Source: Yamagishiella unicocca
Lineage: Eukaryota > Chlorophyta > Chlorophyceae > Chlamydomonadales > Volvocaceae
Direction: 5' to 3'
Length of the DNA: 64,000 nucleotides
Assembly: GCA_003116995.1 (NCBI GenBank)
Contig: BDSL01000060.1
Span: 310,001 to 374,000 of the forward strand
A program made the translations under genes and the position numbers. Of this stretch, positions 35,613-49,000 are shown one piece after another (the first letter of the stretch is position 1; every line of letters begins with the position of its first letter). A model generated the notes under the pieces. That model did no database searches. It saw only the letters and a list, made by a program, of their open reading frames with translations, and was not told the origin of the DNA.

Positions 35613-38600
35613 TTATGGCTGCGAAGGCCCTGGAAGGGTGGGGGGGAGGGCAGTGGTGATGGCCAGCTCCCTCCCCTCCAGCACCCGCCGGTACAGCGGT
35701 TCCGCCTCAGCCAACTTGCTCTGAGCCTCGAGCAGGCCAGCCAGGCCGTTGACTGACACGAGTGTGTCCGGGTGGTCTGCACCCAGCACTCGCTCCCTGC
35801 CCTCCAGCGCCCGCCTGTACAGAGATTCCGCCTCAGCCAGCTTGCCCTGAGCCCTGAACAGGCCAGCCAGGTCGTTGACTGACACGAGTGTGTCCGGGTG
35901 GTCTGCACCCAGCACTCGCTCCCTGCCCCCCAGAACCCGCCGGCATAGCGGTTCCGCCTCAGCCAGCTTGCCCTGAGCCTCGAACAGGCCAGCCAGGCCG
36001 TTGACTGACCCGAGTGTGTCCGGGTGGTCTGCACCCAGCACTCGCTCCCTGCCCTCCAGCGCCCGCCTGTACAGCGATTCCGCCTCAGCCAGCTTGCCCT
36101 GGGCCCTGAATAGGCCAGCCAGGCCGTTGACTGACCCAAGTGTGGATGGGTGGTCTGAACCCAGCACTCGCTCCCTGCCCTCCAGCGCCCGCCTGTACAG
36201 CGGTTCCACCTCAGCCAGCTTGCCCTCGGCCTCGAACAGGCCAGCCAGGTCGTTGACTGACCCGAGTGTGGTTGGGTGGTCTGCACCAAGCACTCGCTCC
36301 CTGCCCTCCAGCGCCCGCCTGTACAGCAGTTTCGCCCCAGCCAGCTTGCCCTGAGCCCTGAACAGGATAGCCAGGTTGTTGACTGACCCGAGTGTGTCTG
36401 GGTGGTCTGCACCCAGCACTCGCTCCCTGCCCTCCAGCGCCCGCCTGTGCAGCGGTTCCGCCTTAGCCAGCTTGCCCTGAGCCCTGAACAGGTCAGCCAG
36501 GTTGTTGACTGACACGAGTGTGGATGGATGGTCTGCACCCAGCACTCGTTCCTTGCCCTCCAGCGCCCGCATATACAACGGTTCTGCCTTAGCCAGCTTG
36601 CCCTGAGCTTCAAACAGGTAGCCCAGGTTGTTGACTGACGCGAGTGTGGATGGGTGGTCTGCACCCAGCACTCGCTCGCTGCCCTCCAGCGCCCGCCTGT
36701 ACAGCGGTTCTGCCTCAGCCAGCCGCCCATACAGTTGGCTGAGCCATGCAGCTATGAAGAGCTCACCCGCCGTGTCGTACGTCCATTCGGACTCCGCAGG
36801 CGGCACCTGTGCCACCGCTCCTGCGACCAGGGCGTCCTTGAGGCGGTGGGTCATGACGTTCAAGTCGCCAACGTCGTATCGAATGGCGGCCAGAATGCGG
36901 ACCCGGTCGCTCTCTACACTGGCCTTAGCACTGCGGACATCCAAACCAATGAAGACCTGGGGGTGAGGGGAGGAAGGGATTGTGCCGGAGGTGAAACATG
37001 AAAGCGGTGTCAAAACAGTTGCATGTGATCCGATTACAATACGGCATATCTGTACGTCCGGCACCCTGACCTTACTTTCCACCAGCTCTGCCGTTTCAAA
37101 CCATATGCATCCTGGGTTCCAATCCCCACACACGCACACACATCTCTGCTCTGGTTGCCCTTCTCCCTGCCCTGTTTCCGTTGCCCATGGTTTGACCGTA
37201 GTTTCAGCACGTCTCACAGCCGTACAACCACCTACCGTACCCCCTAGGGATATCCGACGGACCCACAGTCTCCTTCCCTGTACATCCGTTTCATAGCCTC
37301 ATGCACGTCCCGATGACTGCTGCTCATCCCCCTCCGGCATGTCTTACGACCTTCTAACCACACTGCTCTCCCGCTCCCCCCCTGCTCTCCCTCTCCCCAC
37401 CCGTTCTCCCTCCTCCCCCCTGTAAGCTGGGGTTCTTACGCCTTCCCGTCATCCGCGGTTACGCCTTTTCATGCTTACAATTGGTATCGAAGAAGATCCA
37501 GGGCAGAATAGCTATCAGCTTACACCCCCGTTCCCTCTCCCTCTCCCTCTCCCTCTTCCTTCCCTTCCCTACATGGCCTACTTAATGGGCGGGCCAAGCA
37601 CGGTGTGTGTCCTCGTCACTACGGTAACCCCCTCTACTGTGCCCCCTTCCTCACCCCTCCCCGCGGCCCTCCTTGCAATCATCATTGAGGTGCTATCGAC
37701 AGCTAGCCCTTTCGTCGCACACCCTCCACCACCCCCTCCCCCTTCCTTTGCCACCACGCCCGAACGCCCTACCCTGCATTCGGCCCTCTAGCCCTTGTCA
37801 CTAGCCCCCTCCACAAATCTGCAATACCGACCTTATCGAGCTTCTTGAAGTAGAGTCCGTACGACAGCACCCTAAGCTTGTTGCCCGCCTTGCTGCTCTG
37901 CCACGCCTCGTACAGGCACCAGATGCGGGTGAGCAAGGCACCTTCCGGGTCCAGGACCATGAGGGTCTCCTGCGCGTCGTGGACCGCCTCCCACAGCGCC
38001 GCCAAATCGCCATTGTCCTGCCCAACCTTGTGCTGGTTCTGGGAGGTCAGCGAGCAGGCAAGGCAGGTGCGGGAGGGGCGGTTGGACCCCAGCAGGGCAC
38101 TTACTTCTGTTGACTCCGGTTGGCAGGACATTGCGACCACAACCTTTCGTCATCCCAGATCCGCATGCTACTCACAATATGTGCGATCGCAACGCCGGGA
38201 CCTGCGCATATGTTTAACCGGGCCTTATATGCTGTACGGCACATGTCGCAATTACTCACCACGGCAAACATGTCGAACCACACAAACACCTCGTCGGCAG
38301 CCAGGGGCGGCAGCGGCTGGCCGTCCTTCTGCCTCCACACCTTCTGCCGCTCAGGCAAAAAGTGTTTAACCACCATGTCCAAAGTCTCCGCAAAGGGCCG
38401 GGACCAGGTGTGGCTGATGAAGAAGAATGGCCGCCCCTGGGACACGGCCCCTCTCACTTCAAGGTCACGCGGCAGCAGCGGGTCCATGTCACGCAGCATC
38501 CAGTCAGTGAAACGGCACTCGTAGCGAGATGTCACCGGCTTGATGATCTGCCCAACCAGCTGCACCGAGGTTAGGCCGAGCTCACGGATCCTGTTGTCCT

Positions 38601-39230
38601 TGACAAACCGTTGCAGCCAGGCTAGGGACACCGCGCCCTGCGAGCAAACAGAGGGCAGGGGAGAGCAGGGGACGTGTTCGTTACGTTTCAGTTTTACCCA
38701 GCTGCGTCATCCAACCCCTATTTTTTACTGTCGCTCAGCCACTACCTGGACACTGCTGAGCGCACACAAAAGGCTTGGCTAGGTGGCCCCTCTTCAGCAG
38801 CTCCTCGGATGTCCCCTGGGGATGCGGCCAGAGCAGGCGCCTGGGGTACCAAGGTAGCCCTCATGGCTGAGCACCGAGCCGGAGTTCCTCAACGTAAAGT
38901 GAGACCGTATGCACCATACAGTATGCAAGGGCCGGCCGAGAGGCTCTAGAGCTACGCATGGACCCATCACACAGACCCTAGGGCGCAACCACAGCCAAAC
39001 GGTTTGCCCAACACCATGATGGGATACTATCAGTCGATTTGTTCCATATCAGCGTACCATCCCAGCCGTGCAAGGGCCCTTACCTTCGAGATATGCGTGG
39101 CAGGGCGGGCCATCGCGCCGGCGTTGCCGCCACTGCGGTTCTCCTCGCATGAAACAGAAGCCACGAGCTCAGGCCCTGGTGCGGCTGCGCCATTGCCGGA
39201 CGGTGCCTTAGCGCCAGTTAGAGCCTCCAT
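35613..39230 (-). CDS. TIR/HET-like N-terminal domain plus kinesin-light-chain-type TPR array, four exons
   Basis: Exons 39230-39084, 38637-38260, 38038-37832 and 36956-35613 are all phase 0 and sum to 2076 nt, 691 residues. Residues 1-49 (MEALTGAKAPSGNGAAAPG at the start) are low-complexity. The next domain reads LAWLQRFVKDNRIRELGL, PFFFISHTWSRPFAETLDM (about 120), VFVWFDMFAVNQH (about 167-178), ETLMVLDPEGALLTRIWCLY (about 199-218) and VFIGLDVRSAKA. From about residue 320 come eight full 42-residue TPRs (AEPLYRRALEGRERVLGADH, P-TL-SVN-L--LF-AQGKLA) and a broken ninth. The SH-W ... W-D--avNQ ... RIWCLYE pattern is shared with N-terminal domains of many algal TPR proteins. Its likeness to TIR or fungal HET domains is my inference. 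No NB-ARC/NACHT ATPase motif is present. Probably cytosolic; function unknown. Confidence 0.85.
35640..36735 (-). repeat. 126 bp coding tandem repeats (TPR array)
   Basis: Eight units of 126 bp encode the 42-residue TPRs. The DNA is nearly identical from unit to unit. Recurrent changes sit at a few codons: the residue after HP (S, D or T), after TL (A, V or G), after SVN (N, D or G), and E or R in LF-AQ. This points to recent duplication or homogenisation. Confidence 0.9.
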
Positions 39231-42200
39231 TTCCGGCTAGCAGCCCTCAGATTTCCAAGGGCCTTGCCCCTAAGGACTTGTACATATCAATACAGGCTCT
39301 CCGGCAGATACCCAGCCTAGGAAGAGCTTCTCAATGCACCGTAGCCAGGCTGCATGCGGGGAATCGTAACGGCGCACACGGGCCAGGCCGCTGCAATCTT
39401 GACAAGCTCGCACGTTGTTCCGATACTCTTATACGTAGTGTATATAATCCTGCTTTGCAATTGCCACAGCTGTGCAGCAGGTAGAGGTCGAGTGTCGTGC
39501 AAATGCCCGTGCACTTCGACTTCATTCTTCACAATGAGGGATGCCTTTGATCACCATTTTCGTATCCAAGACGACGGTGGCTCCTTGGAGCTCACTGGCA
39601 AACAGTGGTCAATCGTCGCGACTAGGAGGACATTGGCGGTGATAGGAGGACATCGGCGAACAAACCCGATTGGCACTGGCGATGCGAGCCTGCCGCTGGT
39701 GGACGCCACTCCGCCGCCAGGTAGGTTGCCATGCGCACCCAGTGCGGCGTGGCAGGAGCCGCGTGTGGGGGATGCGACCACGGAGCAGGCGCACTGCCAG
39801 TGCTGGAGGCGGCCCACGGAACCGTGTGACCCTGTGTGGATGGCGGCGCAGCCGGCAGCTGCGAGCCCTACCCTACACCGCCGTCACTGAGGGCCGTCAC
39901 TGATACACCGTGCGGCGGCTTGTGGCGCAGGTTGGCTGAGAAGTATGCGGGGTGTCCAGCTGTCCACGGTAGGTAGGTGACGACTGCGCTGGGGAGAGTG
40001 CTGGGCATTCTGTCACTCGACGCTATGGGCGGGGCCTGGACAGGAGGTCCTGGAGGCGAGAAGATACCGGTATATTACCGGTATTGCCCAAGTCTAGCAA
40101 CCAACACCCAACACCGTTCCCAAAACTCGTGTCGTTGTGGATACGGGTGAGCAACGATAGCAGGGTTGGTTTCTTAGAGATCCGCTGACCATGGCCGCCG
40201 ACATGTGAATCATCCTAAGACATGCTTTAAGGTTGCATGCGTGGCATGCAGCCCGTCCTGGAACATTCCACCCAGAATCCTTCCGTGGTGTCACCGTCAA
40301 AAAACGCTGTTTTCCCAACAGTGCGCTTTCTGATGATGAATGCGCAGTATGGTGCGTAACCCGCCAGCCTGCACCTGCCTGCACTCGGGCGGGTGGGGTA
40401 GCAGCACCGGATGACGGGGCTGGCAGTGCTGGCAGCCGGTGCATTCCGCTGTGTAAAGCACACGGCATTTCCCGCTTAGCAACACAGCGCACCTCTGTTC
40501 ATTGCATTGGAAACGGCTGAAGCAACCCAAGATCTCGCGCAGCCCTGGCGCAATGCACCCGCGCCGCCACCTCACTTGTAACGATCCCAGGACTGCCAGC
40601 TCTGCCCGCCTGGCATCGAGTCCCTGTAGCAGCACTGGGACCAAGGCTGCCTGTCAGCAATGGCAGCAGCAGCGTACCCGGCAGCCAAATAGCCGCGTGT
40701 ACACGTGCAACCCACCCGGGGTCCCCACTGTGACGACGCCTCACTCGGCGGGTCACATGTGCACGGCACAGATGTACGACAGCGATGACTAGCGTGTGGG
40801 CAATGGCAAAGCTAGGCCAGGCTTAATGTGCTCTCTGCTGCTCCGGGGCGAGGCAGGCAGCGCCAGTGAGGTTTTTTCCTGGGTTGCGGGAAGCTGAACC
40901 TCGCGAACAGACTGTACCTGGCCGTGGATGCAGTACTGCGGCCACTGCTGCCACTGCGCACCAGCCACGCGCAGCTGCCATTGCATATCAGCCACACCCG
41001 ACTCCCCTGCTCCCAGCAATGTGATCGCTGCGCAGGTGCACTCCCCCACAGAGCCGCACCTGAACCAAGAACCCGCCACGGCATCCATGGGGCAGTGCTC
41101 AAGTGTGCCCAAGTGCGGGTTCACAGGGTTTGGGTCCCAGTGCATTTGGAACGGTGTCCCGATGGCTGGATGGGTCCTCGAACAGGTCGCCACTCTTGAG
41201 GCAGCGAGAGACGAGGAGGAGACGGAGTTGGTCGTGGCCGACTATTACAGGGGCCCGCAGTCGGCCGCGGACGGCGGCCAGGAGTTCGGCTGGAACATAT
41301 CTCGCTGGGCGTACCTCATCGCCTCCGGCGTCTGCGAAGTCCGCGGTCACGCGGTCGCGGGCCGTGCGGCGGTTGGTGTCTCTCTGTCAGACGATAGACC
41401 AACAACAGCTGCCAAAATGGCTTGCTTATCTACTCCGGAAGCATGGGCAAGCATCGGAACGCGGAACGATCGACGACTGAATTAAGCCATAACGATCGCG
41501 TTGGCCAAGTTGGCTTGTCACAAGCAAGAGTTATGGGTAACTCCATGCGTTCAAACAATTCAGGACTGTCTTCCGCGTGGCCTGGCGTGAGGTGACCATT
41601 TAGGAAGCCAAACTGAGCCAATTTCGCCCCAATTTCGGAAATCGTTCAGTTAGTCCGTTGTTTTTTCCGTGCACCGCGTGGGGCCTATACCTAGATCGCA
41701 GCTGATTGCCTATATGTGCAATTGCGCGATGAAGATCGTTGGAGGCTGAGGAATACAACCATGCCAGGCTATAGTCGTAGACGTGAATGTGGCAAGCAAA
41801 CCTGCCGCGGGAATTGCGGGAATTGGTGCTCCCCGACAATTGCACCAACGCCGAGAGGATGTGCTTGGGGCAAGGAGGTAGCTTCTCATACCTCGTACGG
41901 TGAGGTCTCGGTATGGGCCCCTCTCGCCTTGTGCTCGCCCGGGATTGCTGACACTGCATCATCTTATTATCGACGATGGTGAGGCGGATCGCACCATGGG
42001 AGGCCTGACAGGCCTGAGGTGCTGGGTAGCCGCATCCAATGCAACCCATGACTACACTATACTAATTCAACAAGGATACAATCCAAGGATACCGAGTTCC
42101 CCAGAATGTGAATTGCAGACACCCAAACACGAGTGACATGAACATGGAAAGAGGGGTTGCGATGAGACGTGATGAAGAACCTAACAAGTTTTGGTGATTA

Positions 42201-43082
42201 CAACGAGTTGCAGTGTACTCAAACCTAGGCGAATATATGTGGCTGGGATCTGCAGTCCAAGCGACGCTGTGCAAATCGGGGTGTGCGTTTACCGCAGGTA
42301 CGGCCCTTCTTCCAGACACTAAGCCAACGGAATCATACACTTCAGCAAGTCGTTTATTTATGTAAGAACCAATCCCTTGACTGCAAATGCGACACATGCG
42401 ATCGGTCGGGCTTAGAGCTTGCATGAAGAGCTTGGCGTGCTGTCCGCTGTTAATTACCGCGCCGTTTGGCATGGTATTTATCATTGCCATCAGTAATATT
42501 ACTGTGGCTTCTAATTGTCAGTAACAGCACGTTAGCATGGTAAATCTACCATCCGTACCGGTACTCGTCGAGGTACAAGTGCTTAAGCGCTAATTGTTAA
42601 AGTAACTGACGTTTGGTATCCATTTTGGTGTTTCGAGGACGTATATCCGCCTCACTGAGGGGTCGAGGTACTTGCCCCGACTTCAACGCAACGGGGCATG
42701 GTATAAATTCTCGATCACTACGGTGCGGGGTAAACATGGGAAGTACGGCGTTCCTCTTAAATATTCCTTCCGTCCTTCCGGAAGGTTTGAAAAATGTGTT
42801 ACATCAGGATAGCCTCCAAGCAATGGCTGCTGGTTGACAGTGTAACATTGCACGTTGCTGCACGAATGGAATGAGCAAAACTTTGTTTCGACGGCTGCCA
42901 GGCTATGCTTTGGCTAAAGCGCTGCTTTGGGCAGCAAATCGATGAGCCTATTTGGGGTAAGTGGGAAAATGACCGGGGGTTTGTTAGGGTGGCGACCAAT
43001 TGACATCTTTTGTAGCTTTGGTTGGATGCTGTGACCCTTGATGGCCACTCCCTTAGACGCATTTAGTTGGTTTCAGCATTAA
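39231..43082. other. Intergenic, no recognised gene
   Basis: Holds the promoter of the TPR gene at its left end and probably the 5' end of the cyclase gene at its right end. Cys-rich minus-strand ORFs at 40297-40644 and 40789-41193, a plus-strand ORF at 40928-41485, and a minus-strand ORF at 42062-42490 are open but lack family motifs. I cannot tell them from chance. The DNA from 41.4 to 43.0 kb is noticeably less GC-rich. Confidence 0.4.
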
Positions 43083-46000
43083 GTGCCGTTTAAGCAGCTT
43101 CGCAGCAGCCGTAGCTGCCTGTCCGAGCGGTCTGACGTTCGCCCTCCCTCGCACCGGTGTCTTCCACTCCCGCCAGGGGACAAAAATGTTTCATGTAGTG
43201 CTTTCAGCCTCAATGGTAATGAGAACGGTGGCTGCGAGCGCTCCAATAGCGCCGTCCTCGACCAGGCGGCATTCCAGCGCCGCTTCAGCACACAGCTGCC
43301 CGAAAATGGCTCACCACACGCTCCCGCTACCTCTTGCGCTGCTAGCGCCCTTGCACCGCAAGCCAGCAGCAGCAGCAACAGGCGCCTTGCGGCCGCATGC
43401 TTGGTGGCACCATGGCAGGAGAACGGCGCCCGTCGCTCCAGGCGTAGTCTGGTAGTGGAAGGCGGCGGAATCCCCAGCTTGCGCCTCTCAGTCCGAGTGG
43501 TGTGGGTAGCCAGTGATGTTGGCGCCGGAGGGATGCCCCCAGCTGGGGGCAGCGGCGGTTGCCGCGACACAGAACCCGGCTCCCGGGTTGACTCGTACCA
43601 GCAGTTTCTGACGGAGATGGCGGAGCGCGACGCTGGCTTCAGGGACGCGCTGCGGGAAAGCTGCGGGTGAGGGGGGGGGAATGTGTTTTTTGGAGGGCCG
43701 GGACTTGGCAGCGAAGAAGCCCGCCCAAGGGGTTCCGCTCACCGGGGGGGGCGTTTGAGCGGGGGCTCCAACGGGTAACGGCGACCCATCGTGGAGGAGC
43801 GGCGAGGGGCTCGAAGGTCCAGCGCCGGACTTTGCATCTTGGCCGGCTGGGAGCTGGGGGTTGGGTCTGCTGGCTGCCAGAGGCGTCGTTGGGTCTGCTG
43901 GCTGCCAGAGGCGCCGTTGGGGAACGGAAAGCTGGGGCCGCTGAGGCCCTCTCGCCGGGGAGCTCACCCGGAGCCGCCGCGTCGCCTTCACTCCCTCCCT
44001 GGAGCGAGGGGAGGGCTGCGGCGACAGTCTCCGGGGTCGGGTCTTGGGTCGGCCGCAGCGCAGCGAACGGGGGCGGCGGGCGGCGGCGCGGAATGCAGCA
44101 GCGGTCTGAGCAGTGGGGGCAGCCTTAGCAGCAGGGGCAACAAGAAGCGTTACCGGTGGATTTGCGATGGTGCTGGGTGCTGCAGCCAGTGGGCAGCTGG
44201 GACGCCTCAGCGCGTGCTTTGCTTGGGCTGCTGGCGCCGGGGAAGGGCACAGGGAGCAGGGGGGGATGGGATGTCAGCGGGGGGCCAGCAGGGGGGTTGC
44301 AAAGCAGCAGGCGGGGTTCAGCTGGTCTGCAGCAGGGGCTGCTGCCTATACGCCGCCGCAGCCTCCGCACCTAGGGTCCCATACCTAGGGTCTTGCACCT
44401 AGGGCCCCATACCTAGGGCCTCGCACCTCTGTTCTCGCCCCTCGCGCGCTTGCTTGTCGCTACAGGGCGTCCCACCGCGGCGTGTACTGCGCCATCAAAC
44501 ACAAGCCCCCGGTCGGCCCGGGCTCGGACTTGGTGGCGGCTGTGGAGGTAGGGGTGCGGCAGCCACTTGCCTCCGCGGATGCTGCGCGTATGCGGGGTTT
44601 CGGAGGCCAGGCTTTGGTGCCCCTACCGCACATTACTGGCGCGTGAAACGTCCGAGCCGGCGTGCGAGGCATGTCGGGGGGCGTGTAACCCTCTTCGGGG
44701 TTTGCACGTGGGGGGCATGGGCTCCCGTTTCACCAGCGGTGCCGCCAGCGGTGCCGCCAGCGGTGCTGACTACCCCATAATGCCCCACACGGGCGCCAAA
44801 CATACCGCAACGTCCACCGGCTCCCACTTGCTTCCGCCACCTGTACCGGCTCCCATACCACCACCATCTGTACCGGCTCCCATACCACCACCGCCTGTAC
44901 CGGCTCCCATACCACCATTTGTACCGGCTCCCATACCACCATCTGTACCGGCTCCCATACCACCATCTGTACCGGCTCCCATACCACCATCTGTACCGGC
45001 TCCCATACCACCATCTGTACCGGCTCCCCCAGACCTCCCGCCCCATCGGTCTGCTCGTCCACCTGTACGGCGCCCCACAGGTGTCCACGTGTATGCTGGT
45101 GATGGAAAACAGCCGCAAGGCCGCGGGCCTGCTGCTCGTCGTACACCGACCCGCGGGTCCGGGCCTAACGCCGCCTCCCCGGGCGCTGCCGGACTCGTTC
45201 GGTCGCAGCCACAGCACCATCGCCGCCGGTCGCAGCCACAGCCTCACCAACGGGGCTCGCAGCCAGAGCGTCACGACCGGGGGCCGCGGTTTCGGGCTGG
45301 GCTCCCCCGGGTTAGGCTCCAGGGTGGCCCCCCTGGAGTACCCGATGGGGGTACCCCTGCCTCCGCAGAGCGACGGGCAGGTGCCGTTGAGGCTGCCGTC
45401 CATGACCCGACCCGCCCCCTCGGGTGGCAGCGTGGTCGGGCGGCTGCCCTCAGCCACGATGCAGATGCGGCTGGCGGCGGCGGCTCGGGCGGTGGCGGCG
45501 GAGGTGCTACCGGCTAGCATCATGGTCTTCACGTACAGCCGGTGAGGCACGGCGGGGGATAGTGTGTGTGTGTGGATGGCATAAAAGACCGTTTACTTGA
45601 CGTGAGCAGTACAGTGGGGTTGCGAGGAAGGCCCGTGGATGCGAGGAAGGCCCGTGGATGCGAGGAAGGCCCGTGGATGCGAGGAAGGCCCGTGGATGCG
45701 AGGAAGGCCCGTGGATGCGAGGAAGGCCCGTGGATGCGAGGAAGGCCCGTGGATGCGAGGAAGGCCCGTGGATGCGAGGAAGGCCCGTGGATGCGAGGAA
45801 AACCGTTTGGGGTATAGACGTTTCGTGATGCATGCTGGAGAACTTGGGTGAGGAACGTGCAGTATAGTGATGGGGGGGCGGGGTGGTGGTGGTGTCGGTG
45901 CAGCAGACCAGAGTCCCAGACGAAGGCAGTGAGGCGGAAAGTGGGAAGCCCAACGAAAAATAAAAAATGTGAAGCCCATCGGCGTGCTATGCCGCATGTT

Positions 46001-49000
46001 CGGGTCGCGCGAACTGCCACCCGCCTGTCGCATGATTGGGCATGCGGGCAGCCGCAGCAGCGACGACAGCGGCCGACGGGAGGGCTTGGGCTTTGCGAGT
46101 GGGAATGCGAGGAGCTTGGGCGCTGTCCTTTTGTCGCACTGCCGCCTCTGCTGTCCGCTTGTCACTGCCTGCTGACGTCATCGCCGTACAGGTACGACAG
46201 CCCACGTCACGCATGATGGCTCACCTTGGATATGATGGATTCCATGCTCTTGTCCTGCTGACGTCACCTCCTGCTGACGTCACCGCCGCCTGCTTCTGTG
46301 GCTGTAGGGGCAACAACCTGGAGGATGTGGCCTACCTCAACAGCAGAGCGCGGGAGTACCTGGTGAGGGGACACAGTGGGGTCAAGGGGGGACTGGTGAG
46401 GGGACACAGCGGGGTCAAGGGGGGACTGATGACAAGCACCTGGAGCCACACCAACCCATCTTCACCGCCGCCGCGCCCACTCATCCGTGAGCCTAAGGTT
46501 TAACCCTTAAACCCTTGGATCCTAAAACCCTGGGCCCCTAAAACAACCCCTCCCCGGGGCTCCCCGCAGTGCCTTGGCGCGTGCGCCCAGATGGTGCGCC
46601 AGTCCCAGACGCAGCTCACGGTGGCGGGGCTGCACGGCCTGCCCGCCCGGGTGCTGCTCGCAGCCATCCTGCAGTACGAGGAGTCGTACGTGGTACGACA
46701 GTTGCACAACGCTGCGGCTACGGAGCAGGTGGGGGGGGGCCCGCAGCGACAAGGGGGGCGGGCGGGGGGGGCCCTTGCACGGTCCTGCAGGCCAGGGGGG
46801 ATGAGGACGGGGATTAGGAGGGGCATGAGGAGGGGGCATGAGGAGGGGCATGAGGCGGGGGCATGAGGAGGGGCATGAGGAGGCGGTCGCGCTGTGCTGC
46901 CGCGTCTTCGCTGCCTCCTGTCATCCCACCGCGCACAGCTTCGTTGGAGGGAGGTGCCAAGCCGCGTTGGGGGTCATCCAGCCACTGAAGGTGTGAGAGG
47001 AGAGTGATGTGTTTGTGCTGGACTGGTTACTGGGTCCAACTGCCGAGTGCCCGAGTATCGTGCCGACGCTGGCCGTGGCCCAATACACCTGCCACTCGAC
47101 ACTCGGTACTCCCTGCGCGCTCCGCGTCCCCACCCCCCTCCACCGGCCAACGCGGCGCACCCCAACCCAATTCAACCCCACTTCCGCCCCCCCTCCCCCT
47201 CTGCTTCCTTTGCCCTCAACGTGCCGCAAAACACAAAACACGCAACCCACCCAGCTGGCACCCCCCGGGGGTCATGGGTGCGCGCGCCGGAAACCATCCC
47301 CACCCCCACCCCCACCCCATACTTTGTCTCATATATTACCAACCTGCGTCCTTGACGCTACCCGATCCAACCCGATCCAACCCGATCCAACCCGATCCAA
47401 CCCGATCCAACCCGACCCGACCTGACCTCACTCGGGCACTGCTGCAATGGCTGGTAAACGCGGACCCTCGCCCGCCGCCGCCGTGCGCTCCTCGTACGCT
47501 GTCGCACATTGTCGTACGCACACAGGGCTTCAACGCGACGGTCAAGGTGCCCTCCTTCATCGACGCCGCCGGCCTGGCGCTGTCCTACACGGGCGGCACG
47601 GAGGCCGGCGGCACCGAGGCCGGCGCTACCGAGGCCGGCGCCACTGATGGGGGCTTTACGGAGGAGGTCGAGGGCCTCCTGCCAGACGGCGCCCGGCCGA
47701 CATCTCTGCGCACCATCTCCGACATCTCGGAGGTTGAGGAGCGAGAGGACGAAATCAAGCAGAGGGACCGGCCCAGCCGAGGCCGGCTGGGGTCCGTGCG
47801 CGAGGGCAGCGTCATCCGGCCTCGCACGTCCGTAGGTAGGCTCGTACCGTACAGTGTACGATGTACGATGTACGAATGGCTCGGCGAAACGCTGCAAGGA
47901 GAGAGGCGTTGCGGGCGAAGGAAAGCAGAGGGGGAGAGGGCGGGGGGGAAGTGGGGTTGGATTGGGCGGGTGCTTGCTTACGGCATCGGCCCTCACTCAG
48001 CCGGACAGTCCCGGTCGCGTTTGTGATCACGCCACAACGGAAAGCCGGCCGCGTGGCACCAGGTGCGGTCCGAAGCAAGGCGCTTCCGCAGACGCCGCAG
48101 ACCTTTAGTCCGGCCTCCGGAGGCCTTCGACACGTGCCCATCACCTCCTCGCTTCCACCCACCCACCCACACGCATCCATCGGGCATCCACGGGTCTCCC
48201 TCGAAACCCACCCGCACGCTTATCCCCCGCTGCCCCGGCCTCGCATCCACGGGTCTTCCTCGCAGCCTCCCCGCTTGCCCGCCCTGCCGCCACCACACGC
48301 CCCCCCTCCCCCCCGTTGCCCGCCCTGCCGCCACCACACGCCGCTTTAGCTTAGCCGCCAAAGGTCATATTACGACCTTCGGCTTTAGTATCCCCAACCC
48401 AGTCCTCCAGCATGCATCTCAAAACGTCTTTGCTAAACGGTGTTTTCGGGCATCCACGGGTCTTCCTCGAACCCCCCCCCTCCCTTCTTCTCCTCCAACC
48501 ACTACCGCTGTGGTGGAACACCCGCCTCCTCGCCAACCCGCCACAGGGTTCGATCGGAGCTTCCGCTCGGGTGTTGCCCAAAGCCGGCGGGGCTCGTTTG
48601 CGGTGGGGACCCATTTGACGACACGAACGCCCTCTCTGAGGGCTGTGGGAACCGCTCGGAGCAGGTCTAGTCGGCGGCCCAGTGTCGACTTCCCGGCCGA
48701 GTACTTGGGACCGGTGGGTTGGGCGAGGAAGAGCGGCGATTAAAACACATTCACGCGACGTGGGAGGGGCGAGGGGGAAGGTCGGGAATGCCGCATTGGA
48801 GTGGCGAGTGGGGGGCCGGAGGCACGACACAGGAGGGGTGAGGGTGAGGGCGGGCAATGGCTCGCGGAGTGGCGCGGGAGGAGGGGGAGGGGGAGGGGGC
48901 TGCACACATCGCCGCACATCAGGCGAGTGTGGCGGTGCGTACGCGGGGCAGCTGCGGGCGGTACCTGGGGCCAGGGTTTGGGGGTTGGCACTGTGATGGG

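Noticed and set aside
40297..41193. Cys-rich minus-strand ORFs as a secreted protein gene
   Set aside because: Cys spacing fits no family I recognise, no signal peptide or phase-consistent splicing was found, and both strands are open.
43079..43570. Minus-strand ORF with a leucine-rich stretch
   Set aside because: Antisense to cyclase exon 1, whose plus-strand end (QQFLTEMAERDAGFRDALRE) splices in phase to exon 2.
44567..45550. PAPIPP-repeat protein (+) or Gly/Trp-repeat protein (-)
   Set aside because: Produced by the 24-bp minisatellite in cyclase intron 2. The true exon 3 is read in another frame from 45081.
45622..45803. CRISPR-like array of 19-bp repeats
   Set aside because: The repeats are contiguous without spacers and lie in an intron of a nuclear eukaryotic gene, so this is a minisatellite.
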